Assembly: GCF_013141715.1 (NCBI RefSeq)
Contig: NZ_WHOA01000205.1
Span: forward strand, 1 to 64,000
From: Paenibacillus phytorum
GTDB taxonomy: Bacteria; Bacillota; Bacilli; Paenibacillales; NBRC-103111
DNA length: 64,000 nucleotides
Direction: 5' to 3'
Shown: piece after piece, positions 1 through 6,706 of the stretch
Layout: each line of letters opens with the position of its first letter
Position numbering within the stretch: the stretch's first letter is position 1
Position numbers and translations under genes: made by a program
The notes under the pieces: generated by a model
Told to the model about the DNA's origin: nothing
The model's input: the letters and a program-made list of their open reading frames with translations, nothing else
Database searches by the model: none

Positions 1-38
1 TAATGATATTTGAAGAAGACACTAACTAAAATAGTCAC

Positions 39-536
39 TTAGTCAGTCCAAATTCGTTCTATATTTGGAGTATCCTTCATAAAGGAGAGGTGGAACACGT
101 CTGGATTAGACAGGTTTTCCCACTCCTTATACCCGATACGATCATCAAAATATTTCAAGAGCAGAGATATGAGATTTCCATGTGAAGCTATTATAATATT
201 TTCAAACCGACTATTTAATAGTTCTTTAACCACAGTAATTACACGGTGCGTAGCTACATTGCTCGACTCGCCACCCTCATAATACAAATCTAAGTCGTAG
301 TACGTTTGTCGAAGCATTTCACGCCAATCAGGGTGATTTTTTTCAGATAATATCCTTTCGGTCAATCGGTTATCTGTTACAATTTCGATACCAAGTCTTT
401 CAGCTAATGGAGAAATTGTTCGATAAGCCCTTTCATATGGACTTGAAATAATATAATCAACGTTTTTCGGTATAAGAAACTCAGTAAGATTGTTTGCCTG
501 ATTTAGACCCAAATCCGATAGTGAATCAGAGCACAT
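39..536 (-). pseudogene. Histidine phosphatase (phosphoglycerate mutase-like), N-terminally truncated
   Basis: The protein resembles the histidine phosphatase superfamily: a conserved SSPYERAYRT segment near residue 32, a GGESS segment near 88, and the second catalytic histidine in IIASHGNLISLLL near 115-127. The defining N-terminal RHG motif, which carries the phosphorylated histidine, is absent: the frame opens at an ATG just before DSLSDLGLNQA, and a TAA lies six codons upstream. Family members normally have about 15-20 more residues there. I infer a beheaded, probably inactive gene. It lies directly downstream of a broken Nudix gene on the same strand, so both probably belong to one decaying segment. 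The family call is firm; loss of activity is inference. Confidence 0.75.
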
Positions 537-548
537 GTTAGTATAGTT

Positions 549-838
549 TTACATCATTTCAATATATTTTAAGTAAAATATAATTCCTGCTCTGTCTACA
601 TTTGAAAATTGGAGGGGATCCTCATTCATTAGTTGTCTTAATTCATCTACGGAAATCCATCTTGGGTTCTTAGTTTCATCACCTAATTTTAATAACTCAC
701 CTTGTGCTTTACAACGGAAGTACACACCAACCGAATCAAAGGGTCATCACAGCACCCTTCCTTTTCTTCCATATAATTTCTAGATTCTCCCAATAATCCC
801 TCCTTAAAAGCTATTAAATAAATCCGCTCTCGTTGTTA
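549..838 (-). pseudogene. Nudix hydrolase remnant with frameshift
   Basis: Translating the minus strand gives a continuous Nudix-like tail once one base is added back near 744-748 (a CCCTTT run). Before the shift it reads RIYLIAFKEGLLGE then MEEKEGCCDDP; after it, DSVGVYFRCKAQGELLKLGD then PRWISVDELRQLM and a TAA at 549-551. The W-ISVDEL-LM-DP segment is typical of the C-terminal part of small Nudix hydrolases. The upstream end is blocked by a TAA near 838, so the N-terminus and probably the Nudix box are missing. I saw no start codon or ribosome binding site. Confidence 0.55.
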
Positions 839-925
839 CAGTAAGGACGCAGGAAGATCGGATAGGCTGCCGTAAACTGCTGCTGATTGGTGGGGCCGAA
901 TTCGTCATAGCCTTTCGCCACACAA
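814..925 (-). other. Short coding-like remnant, unidentified
   Basis: The minus strand has an open stretch beginning GYDEFGPTNQQQF and running through YPIFLRPY to a TAA at 814-816. It overlaps the upstream edge of the Nudix remnant in another frame. The reading looks protein-like but has no start signal and I do not recognise a family. The rest of 839-1038 holds only the promoter region of the next gene. Confidence 0.25.
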
Positions 926-938
926 CACTATTCTACTC

Positions 939-1017
939 TACTATATTTGGTATAATTTGTATTTTTATTCCGATATATGTATGATAGTGAAAGAATTATT
1001 ACTATATTTGGTAATAG
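939..1017 (+). promoter_or_regulatory. Promoter with two flanking direct repeats (candidate operators)
   Basis: A plausible sigma-A promoter is TTGTAT (957-962), a 17-bp spacer and TATGAT (980-985). It is flanked by two copies of TACTATATTTGGTA, at 939-952 and 1000-1013, one just upstream of the -35 and one just downstream of the expected start site, 61 bp apart. That placement suits a repressor bridging two operators. No regulator gene is adjacent, so the binding protein is unknown. Confidence 0.5.
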
Positions 1018-1038
1018 AAACAATGTGGAGGGAATCAA

Positions 1039-2478
1039 ATGAAACGTTGGATGTATACACTCGCTGCGATTGCGGTAACTGCCTCGCTGACAGGGTGTAA
1101 TTTTTCGGAGAAGGCTAGCGGTACTTCAAGAGAAGCCGGATCGCTTAAGAAGCTGGGGAAAGATGAGAAAGCAACAATTAAAGTGATGTATTATGACAAG
1201 AATTCCTTCTACCAACAATACGGTAATCTTTTCATGGCCAAAAATCCGAATATTGACGTTGAGGTCATCTCGAATCAAGGTATTTATGGAGCAGGCAAAG
1301 ATCCTCAGGAAGCGCTTGATAAACTCATTGAAGAAGAAAAGCCGGATATTCTCCTTGTCAACGGTACCGACCAGCTTGAAAAGTTCGTACAAAAAGGACG
1401 CCTGTATGCGCTGGACGATGTCATCAAGCAGGATAAATTCGATGTGGAGAATATCCTTCCAGCTACACTGGAAACGATTAAGCTCAAAGGCGAAGGCAAG
1501 TTATATGGACTTTCACCAGATTTCTACAGTCAGGCTCTTTACTATAACAAGGATCTATTCGAGCAGTATGCCATAGAGCTTCCGAAAAATAAAATGAGCT
1601 GGGAAGATGTCATTAATCTCGCCAAACGATTCCCGACCGACGGTCAGGGAGATCAGCGAATTTACGGATTTTCCGCTTATTCTTACATGCGTGAAGGAGT
1701 CGCCTATCAATATATGAGCAGCATCGGCACAACGCTGGGTCTGTCTTACATCGATCCTGAGCAGATGAAGCTGACGATCCAGACAGATGCCTGGAAGAAG
1801 GCTTTGCAGCTTACCGTCGACTCTCTGAAATCCGGTGCGTTGTATATGCCAAAAAATCAAAACGCCGATTCTAATGCGCCTCGCATGTACGAGGATTATC
1901 TCAAAGAGAATTTGTTCGCCATGGGCAAGGTTGCGATGACGATTGACGGCAGCTATATGATGCAAAATCTGCAAGAGGCCAAAGACCGCCTGAAAGATGT
2001 TAAGCCTATCAATTGGGATATCGTCACGGTTCCCGTTGATCCGCAAAATCCGGACTTTTCTAACTCTGTTTCCGTATCCAATGTATTCGGTATCAATGCA
2101 CAATCGCCCAATACGCGGGCAGCCTGGGAATTCATTAAATATATCAACAGCGATGAATTCGCTAGAGTCATGTCCAAATCTTCGAGCAGCCTGATGACCC
2201 GCACCGCTTACTCCAAAGAAAGGGACGGCCATAATCTTGAGCCATTTTATCTCCTGAAACCTAATCCTGACAAGAGCTATAAAGGTTACGAGAAAATCCC
2301 AGGCGGCTTCTACCAGCCGTTCAGTACGCTTGCCAATCAAGAAATTCAGGCCGTTATTGACGGGAAGAAATCAGCTGATGAGGCACTTAAGACGATTCAA
2401 GATAAAGGACAAGAACAATTACTGCAAGCCAAACAAGCGGATGATGCCCAGAAAGAGGCTCAGTCCAAGCAGAAATAA
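1039..2478 (+). CDS. Extracellular sugar-binding lipoprotein (family 1 solute-binding protein), orphan
   Basis: This is the substrate-binding component of a carbohydrate ABC importer, anchored to the outer face of the membrane. The N-terminus has a lipoprotein signal peptide ending in the lipobox LTGC, so Cys20 would be lipidated. The mature part has family 1 features: YGLSPDFYSQALYYNKDLFE near 155-175, then WEDVINLAKRF, and a C-terminal AAWEFIKYINSDEFAR segment. The end is Lys/Gln/Asp-rich. A GGAGG at about 1027-1031 precedes the ATG. At 479 residues it is normal size. No permease or hydrolase gene follows; a strong terminator does, so it is monocistronic and must work with a membrane component elsewhere or act as a sensor. 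Substrate unknown. Confidence 0.88.
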   Translation: MKRWMYTLAAIAVTASLTGCNFSEKASGTSREAGSLKKLGKDEKATIKVMYYDKNSFYQQYGNLFMAKNPNIDVEVISNQGIYGAGKDPQEALDKLIEEEKPDILLVNGTDQLEKFVQKGRLYALDDVIKQDKFDVENILPATLETIKLKGEGKLYGLSPDFYSQALYYNKDLFEQYAIELPKNKMSWEDVINLAKRFPTDGQGDQRIYGFSAYSYMREGVAYQYMSSIGTTLGLSYIDPEQMKLTIQTDAWKKALQLTVDSLKSGALYMPKNQNADSNAPRMYEDYLKENLFAMGKVAMTIDGSYMMQNLQEAKDRLKDVKPINWDIVTVPVDPQNPDFSNSVSVSNVFGINAQSPNTRAAWEFIKYINSDEFARVMSKSSSSLMTRTAYSKERDGHNLEPFYLLKPNPDKSYKGYEKIPGGFYQPFSTLANQEIQAVIDGKKSADEALKTIQDKGQEQLLQAKQADDAQKEAQSKQK

Positions 2479-2556
2479 AGCCAAGAGGCTGCCTCTAAGG
2501 TTCTTTTCAAACCTTGATTTAACCAGCATTTGGATCGGTTCGCGCCGAGGCAGCAA

Positions 2557-2595
2557 AAAAAGAAGCTACGGTTTATTGAAATCGTAGCTTCTTTT
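2557..2595 (+). terminator. Intrinsic terminator after the binding-protein gene
   Basis: AGAAGCTACG pairs with CGTAGCTTCT across a 12-base loop and is followed by TTTT. The upstream A-run makes it usable from both sides. Confidence 0.85.
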
Positions 2596-2649
2596 GCTTG
2601 CAACAGTTTAAACCAGAGAGCAAAAAAAGGGTCGAAATCGGTAATGATA

Positions 2650-2740
2650 TTAAGGCATATTTGTATTTCCTTCGGCATGGGCAGTATCTCCACTTGCGTT
2701 AGTTAGGTATCCTTCTGAATGAGAAGCCGTACCGCTGGTA
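2650..2740 (-). pseudogene. YadA-head-like repeat fragment (phage-type peptidase G2 or trimeric adhesin debris)
   Basis: One minus-strand frame reads SGTASHSEGYLTNASGDTAH and continues AEGNTN to a TAA at 2650-2652. This carries the left-handed beta-roll signature of YadA heads, with a recurring S/AHxEG every ~14 residues, as also found in phage-derived peptidase G2 proteins of Bacillales. Only two repeats remain, with no start signal. It overlaps the glycosyltransferase fragment in another frame, so the two were joined by recombination or deletion. Confidence 0.45.
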
Positions 2741-2785
2741 TAATGACACGTTGTAAACAGGCATTAGTACAGTTACTCTAGCCAT
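2699..2785 (-). pseudogene. N-terminal stub of a family 2 glycosyltransferase
   Basis: A minus-strand ATG preceded by GGGAGGTG opens a 28-codon frame starting MARVTVLMPVYN, the typical first strand of GT-A family 2 glycosyltransferases. After VYN the similarity stops and the frame ends at 2699-2701. The start and ribosome binding site are intact but the gene body is gone, replaced by the YadA-like fragment. Confidence 0.45.
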
Positions 2786-2951
2786 AGTCACACCTCCCAC
2801 TTGTTAATCAATCTATTTATTTTATGTGAGAGAGTTGTAAATCGACATGTATAACTGTCATCGGACTAAAGAAATGCACGTTTGGCTAACTAATACTTAG
2901 GTTCTTTTTGAGGTAGAACACTCATCTTTTATAGGTTGTGTCACATGTTTT

Positions 2952-3268
2952 TTAGGCTACCGAGATAAAATTGCGGTAGCCTGAAGTGTAATCCAAAGTA
3001 TCTATACTCTGACGAATCCGTAACGCTTCATTAACAAGTCGATGCCATTCTGAGGGTAATTTTTCTAAAAGATAGTAACCACCTTCATCTTTTGTAACGA
3101 TTGTTCTATGTTCAAGCGTAAAAGCAATTTTTCCCAGCGTTAGTACCGCATCATCTATCCAATGATCTTCGAAAAAACCTCAAAATTCTTCGCCTTATCC
3201 GCCCAGTAAACGTTCAGATTATACTTCATGGCAGCTTGAATATCTTGCCATATTTTTATTATAGCCAT
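2952..3268 (-). pseudogene. Nucleotidyltransferase-type (DUF4111-like) C-terminal remnant, frameshifted
   Basis: The minus strand encodes IWQDIQAAMKYNLNVYW, then after a frameshift in a T/A homopolymer near 3172-3180 continues FFEDHWIDDAVLTLGKIAFT, TKDEGGYYLLEKLP and EWHRLVNEALRIRQ, ending at 2952-2954. The LG-IAFTLE...KDEGGYYLL-LP-EWH-L--EALRIR pattern matches the C-terminal helical part of DUF4111/aminoglycoside-nucleotidyltransferase-like proteins. The N-terminal nucleotidyltransferase core (GS-x9-DxD) is absent, so this cannot be an active enzyme. An inverted repeat at 2954-2983 falls in the last codons and has no T-run. Confidence 0.5.
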
Positions 3269-3395
3269 CTTTGGAGAGGCTGATCGTCATGTAAAAAGGG
3301 ATTATGAAGCTTGGTTAGTTCTAGATAGAACTTATGTTTCATTTCTTATGGAACATATGGCCAAAAGAAAAACAAAAGCCCATGTACACATGTAA
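3252..3395 (+). other. Open frame of unknown meaning in the 2786-3504 gap
   Basis: The plus strand has an open stretch through ADRHVKRDYEAWLVLDRTYV and MEHMAKRKTK to a TAA at 3393-3395. It has no ribosome binding site or canonical start and overlaps the end of the nucleotidyltransferase remnant. I do not recognise it. I see nothing else firm in 2786-3504 apart from that remnant. Confidence 0.2.
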
Positions 3396-3504
3396 GTAGG
3401 AATCCTGGACATAGACTTGTTCATCAAATATATATTCTACCAATATAACTACCCAATCCAAACTATAAGAATTCAATATACTATATAAGTTTAATAGGAG
3501 GGAG

Positions 3505-4041
3505 TTGAAACTTAAATTGAGTATATTAACGGTAGTAGCGCTGCGAAAAGCGGCTACGAAAACGATCCCAATTTACCGTGAAATTGTTTGTAATCCGGTA
3601 TATGCAACACGCTTAACCATCGCGATCCGGAACAATAATTTGGATTCACTCAATCGTTTATTCAAGGAAGTTACATCTGGTTTCAACGATTTTGGAACCA
3701 ATAGATTTGGATTTAGCATCGGCTTTAAGGCTCCGGCTCCGGCGGATCAAGTAGAAAATGCGACCAACACAAAAGGGAGTGTCCGCTTAACGGTAATCAG
3801 CTTGAGAAGCATTTCTAAGAGGATTCTGCCGTTATACCGTAAAATTAGCAGTAACAACGCGTTCGCCACCCAGCTCGTCCTAGCTGCAAGAAATAGAAAC
3901 AATACCATACTTCGCGCATTAATATCACCATTGCTACCAGCCAATAGTTTGGTATCTGTACGGGGGGACCGCACAGGTATTATACTTGAGATTAAGTCAG
4001 TGACGGGTGTTGTGTTTATTACTCAATTTTTTGTATTGTAA
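3505..4041 (+). CDS. Hypothetical protein with internally duplicated ~55-residue domain
   Basis: I do not recognise a characterised family. The protein has two copies of one unit: residues ~6-58 (LTVVALRKAATKTIPIYREI, then NPVYATRLTIAIRNNNLDSL) and ~94-148 (LTVISLRSISKRILPLYRKI, then NNAFATQLVLAARNRNNTIL). They share L-T-V-x-x-L-R, I-x-x-Y-R-x-I, A-T-x-L and A-x-R-N. A Gly/Phe/Pro-rich linker separates them, and the C-terminus turns to strand-like hydrophobic residues. There is no signal peptide. The start is uncertain: GGAGGG at 3497-3502 lies only 2 bases before the TTG at 3505 and 14 before the next TTG at 3517. No operon partner is visible. Confidence 0.6.
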   Translation: MKLKLSILTVVALRKAATKTIPIYREIVCNPVYATRLTIAIRNNNLDSLNRLFKEVTSGFNDFGTNRFGFSIGFKAPAPADQVENATNTKGSVRLTVISLRSISKRILPLYRKISSNNAFATQLVLAARNRNNTILRALISPLLPANSLVSVRGDRTGIILEIKSVTGVVFITQFFVL

Positions 4042-4155
4042 ATTTTTATCCCATTATTTGATTGAGTGTTACCAGCGATCTAAAAAGGAGTTCGAATGAA
4101 CGAAAAGTGAGGTAATATCTTAAAGTTTGATTTATTTATTTTCTCATCGAATATA

Positions 4156-4749
4156 CTAATCATTTAATCCCTTTCCACCCAGAATTTGCTGCATACATTT
4201 TCAACCCTTGACTCTCGAGTTTTGGATTGTTTGGGTTCAGAAAAATAAAGAATGTATGCTCTTTGCCGTCCCGGCGTCAATGCTTCAAAAGCAGTTTTCA
4301 AGGCAGGGATTTCATCGAATTTATTTTGAAGTTCTTCAGGGATTAAGAATTCTGTATTCTTCTTAAAATTCACTTCCAAACCGGCTTTTTCAACTTCAAT
4401 GGCTTCATAAATATAGGCTTTCAAGATGGTTTCCATTTCAACTATTTCTTGAACATTGGTGAACCGAATCTGGCGCGCCCCCTGTACATTCTCCGTTTGT
4501 TGGATTAGAATCCCATGGGCATCCTGTAACAAGGCACCTTTGTGAAACAGAAGCGCACAATATTCTTTAAATCCATGTATTAAAACTATGTTTTTTCTCA
4601 AACTCGTAACAAGGATGCATCCACTTAAATTCTTCGGTCAGCTCACAGTCAAGAACGATATTTCTCAACTTCTCATATTCTTCCTTCCACTTTTTGGCTT
4701 TACTTAAAAATCCATCAACCTTAGGATTCATTCTACTATTTGTCATCAA
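4156..4749 (-). pseudogene. YdeI-type protein (DUF1801 / OmpD-associated family), two frameshifts
   Basis: Three minus-strand frames join into one family-like protein of about 195 residues. Frame 1 (4749-4567) starts MMTNSRMNPKVDGFLSKAKK and includes LTEEFKWMHPCYEFEKK. After an indel in an A-run near 4590, frame 2 gives NIVLIHGFKEYCALLFHKGA and GARQIRFTNVQEIVEME. A second shift, one A short near 4196-4200, is needed to reach the usual KCMQQILGGKGLND tail and the stop at 4156-4158. The HGFKEYCALLFHKG-LLQD core is diagnostic. Both lesions are in homopolymers, so sequencing error is the main alternative to true decay. Confidence 0.7.
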
Positions 4750-4864
4750 GGAACACCCCTCATCAATTTTTCGTTCAGCTGACAGTTTGTCCGAAATGTT
4801 AAAGCATGCACATCTAACCGGACACGAAGGAAAACTTCTTGCCTACCCCTCGCGGCAGCTCCCC

Positions 4865-4884
4865 ACTATCGTTCTCTGTTAGCT
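4865..4884 (-). repeat. Palindromic box, copy A
   Basis: Plus-strand ACTATCGTTCTCTGTTAGCT. It belongs to a dispersed family whose plus-strand consensus is AACTATCGTTCTGCGTTAGT followed by TT. Lies in the 4750-5042 intergenic stretch, which holds nothing else I can support. Confidence 0.5.
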
Positions 4885-5042
4885 TAATAACGCAGAACAT
4901 TTTATGGGAATAGAACCTCTAAATAAACGCACAGAAGAAAACCTACTGTAACGATGGAAACAAGAAATGATACTACTTTGACCAAAATTTGATGCCTTCT
5001 CGGAATATCCCCAAACCTATTTGGTAGGTCATCAGTAGTGAC

Positions 5043-5080
5043 AACAGAGCCACGGCAGGAATCCCGCCATGGCTCTGTTT
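5043..5080 (-). terminator. Hairpin downstream of the SRPBCC gene
   Basis: ACAGAGCCACGGCAGG pairs with CCGCCATGGCTCTGT, a stem of about 15 bp with mismatches and a 4-base loop, 10 bp after the stop at 5090. The T-tract is short, so termination strength is uncertain. Confidence 0.6.
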
Positions 5081-5089
5081 CGATTGCGG

Positions 5090-5509
5090 TTATTGTTCCA
5101 ACACCTTTTCAAGCTCGCCGCACCAATTACTCCAGCCATACTTAGCTCCACCCAGTGCTTGAGCATTTGAGATTCCGGTTTGTTCGAGATGAAGGTTAAC
5201 CTTTCCGTCCCCTAAATCCTGCAGCGTCCAGGTGACCGTGTGCTTCTCTCCGCTAGCCCAAGTATAGGACAACCGGTTTGGTGCGTCCACGATAAGCACT
5301 TCGCCGTCAATAATTCCATTCCACCATTCGGTCGGCTGAGTGCGAAACTGAAAATGGTGTCCTACAACGGGCTTAAAATCATTTTCCATCGCCTGACCGG
5401 TGTGGATGTTGGCCACCCACTTGGCAAGCTTGCTTGAATCGGTTAAGGCGGACCAAAGCTTCTCAATCGATGTTTTGTACTGAAAATCCAAGGTTAATGT
5501 TAAACTCAT
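5090..5509 (-). CDS. SRPBCC / AHSA1-family protein
   Basis: A 139-residue START-like helix-grip protein of the AHSA1 family. It opens MSLTLTLDFQYKTSIEKLWS, with the family's conserved WSALTD-S-KLAKW, a central PNRLSYTWASGEKHTVTWTL strand pair and a C-terminal GWSNWCGELEKVL helix. These small proteins bind hydrophobic ligands in a cavity; the ligand here is unknown. The ATG at 5507-5509 overlaps the stop codon of the ArsR gene (ATGA), implying translational coupling, so I prefer it to a longer frame opening at 5560. ArsR-AHSA1 pairs are common in Bacillales and this one forms an operon with the upstream DoxX gene. Confidence 0.85.
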   Translation of the reverse strand: MSLTLTLDFQYKTSIEKLWSALTDSSKLAKWVANIHTGQAMENDFKPVVGHHFQFRTQPTEWWNGIIDGEVLIVDAPNRLSYTWASGEKHTVTWTLQDLGDGKVNLHLEQTGISNAQALGGAKYGWSNWCGELEKVLEQ

Positions 5510-5835
5510 TCTTCTTCCTCCTCTAATAGTTGGTTCAAGCGCAACATATTCGTACGCCAAAAATTACTGTAATAAGCCACCCAATCTTGAATTTCTCTGA
5601 GTGGAGAGGCGTTTAACCTAAATCGCGTTTCTCTACCGACTTTTCGATCAAGTACCAGTCCGGCCTCTTTAAGGATTGTCAAATGCTTGGATACCGCAGT
5701 ACGGCCCATTGGAAACTGTGCCGTTAATTCATGAAGCGGTATCTCCTCTGCCTCTGCTAACAGACGAATTAGTCGGCGCCTAGTCGGATCTGCAATCGCG
5801 TCAAACACATCTCGCAACTCGTTGTTCTCGCTCAT
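5506..5835 (-). CDS. ArsR-family transcriptional regulator
   Basis: A small winged-helix repressor. DVFDAIADPTRRRLIRLLAE is the typical first helices of SRPBCC-associated ArsR proteins. The recognition helix is in FPMGRTAVSKHLTILKEAGL, and the wing follows in VLDRKVGRETRFRLN. The C-terminus (WVAYYSNFWRTNMLRLNQLL) is the usual dimer helix, ending in five glutamates. No metal-binding cysteine pair is visible, so it is not an arsenic/metal sensor by sequence. The ATG at 5833-5835 has GGAG 8 bases upstream; a GTG at 5844 would be only 1 base from it. It is a good candidate to bind the two CACCATTTGGTG sites in front of the DoxX gene and so control its own operon. Confidence 0.88.
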   Translation of the reverse strand: MSENNELRDVFDAIADPTRRRLIRLLAEAEEIPLHELTAQFPMGRTAVSKHLTILKEAGLVLDRKVGRETRFRLNASPLREIQDWVAYYSNFWRTNMLRLNQLLEEEEE

Positions 5836-5916
5836 GGCACCCACTCCAAAATATTATTTTCTGTAGTAAAAATCTATTGGTGGTATGAAGAGACAGCCGT
5901 TGATTTCACCACCTCC

Positions 5917-6339
5917 TTAAAGTTTGCGGCTCTTCGGACGTAGCGCCCACGAGGCGATATTTAGTGCAGCATATGAGAGCGGAAGGATAATATGAAACCC
6001 GTAATCACCATAATCGTTAGCAAACACATGAGATAATGCCGCACCAGTCATTAAAAAGAAGAGACCAGCATGAGCCCATTCTTTAAGCCGAGGAAAACCT
6101 GGCACGACGATAGCAATGACTCCAAGTAATTTCCAACTCCCGAGAATGTTCGTAACGTATAATGGGAAACCAATATTGGTCACTAACTCGACATTTCCCC
6201 CATATCGCATCAGTTGCCCAATACCACTTAACGTAATAGATGCTGCGAGTAGTAATGTGACTGACCAATAAGCAATCATTTTTCCTCGGGGCTGGGTTTC
6301 TACTTTCGCGGTTGTTTCCGCACCAATGATCGTACTCAT
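5917..6339 (-). CDS. DoxX-like membrane protein
   Basis: A 140-residue integral membrane protein with four likely helices: YWSVTLLLAASITLSGIGQL, LLGVIAIVVPGF, HAGLFFLMTGAALSHVFA and IILPLSYAALNIASWAL. The GQL-RYGG, LG-WKLLG and LKEWAHAGLFF segments match the DoxX-like family often paired with ArsR and SRPBCC genes. The biochemical role is not established. GAGGAGG lies 7 bases before the ATG. It is the first gene of a three-gene operon (DoxX, ArsR, SRPBCC) driven by the promoter at 6438-6467. Confidence 0.85.
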   Translation of the reverse strand: MSTIIGAETTAKVETQPRGKMIAYWSVTLLLAASITLSGIGQLMRYGGNVELVTNIGFPLYVTNILGSWKLLGVIAIVVPGFPRLKEWAHAGLFFLMTGAALSHVFANDYGDYGFHIILPLSYAALNIASWALRPKSRKL

Positions 6340-6412
6340 TTTGTTTCCTCCTCATAATTGTTTCAAGTTAAACTTATTCAGGTTCCAAACTTTCCAAATG
6401 ACTAATTACTAA

Positions 6413-6467
6413 TATGACACCATTTGGTGACACTTTGATTATAGGTCACCATTTGGTGTCGTGTCAA
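6413..6467 (-). promoter_or_regulatory. DoxX-operon promoter with two palindromic operators
   Basis: On the minus strand a perfect TTGACA (6462-6467), an 18-bp spacer and a perfect TATAAT (6438-6443). CACCATTTGGTG occurs twice: at 6447-6458 inside the spacer and at 6418-6429 across the expected transcription start, 29 bp apart. This is a classic two-site repression layout, most simply autoregulation by the ArsR protein in the operon. Confidence 0.8.
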
Positions 6468-6548
6468 CAACATTTTTAAACTCCATATGAAAACGTTAGT
6501 TAGCAATGTGACAACACTTTATGCCATTTGGCTCTTTGACTAAATGTT

Positions 6549-6582
6549 AAAAAGCCTCGGCGCAATATTGCCGAAGCTTTTT
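6549..6582. terminator. Bidirectional hairpin terminator
   Basis: AAAAAGCcTCGGC pairs with GCCGAaGCTTTTT. It follows a short minus-strand remnant and probably terminated that lost gene. Confidence 0.7.
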
Positions 6583-6584
6583 GA

Positions 6585-6662
6585 TCATGACTCGGTTTTG
6601 GTAGGCGTCAGGACTACTTGATTAATGACATCAACACCGGCTTGTTCGCATGCTTTTCCAAT
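6585..6662 (-). pseudogene. C-terminal scrap of a lost gene
   Basis: The minus strand reads GKACEQAGVDVINQVVLTPT then KTES and a TGA at 6585-6587, three bases before the terminator at 6549-6582. It looks like the genuine 3' end of a gene whose body is gone; the next gene's leader begins right beside it. I cannot name the family. Confidence 0.35.
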
Positions 6663-6706
6663 TTATGAATACATTTAAGTATTCGATAAACAGGAGGACA
6701 CAAGTC

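Noticed and set aside
1555..2340. 261-codon minus-strand open frame inside the first binding-protein gene
   Set aside because: It lies wholly opposite a clear lipoprotein gene with signal peptide and ribosome binding site, and its composition does not look like a real protein.
2954..2983. Hairpin AGGCTACCG/CGGTAGCCT as a terminator
   Set aside because: No T-run follows in either direction, and it falls in the last codons of the nucleotidyltransferase remnant.
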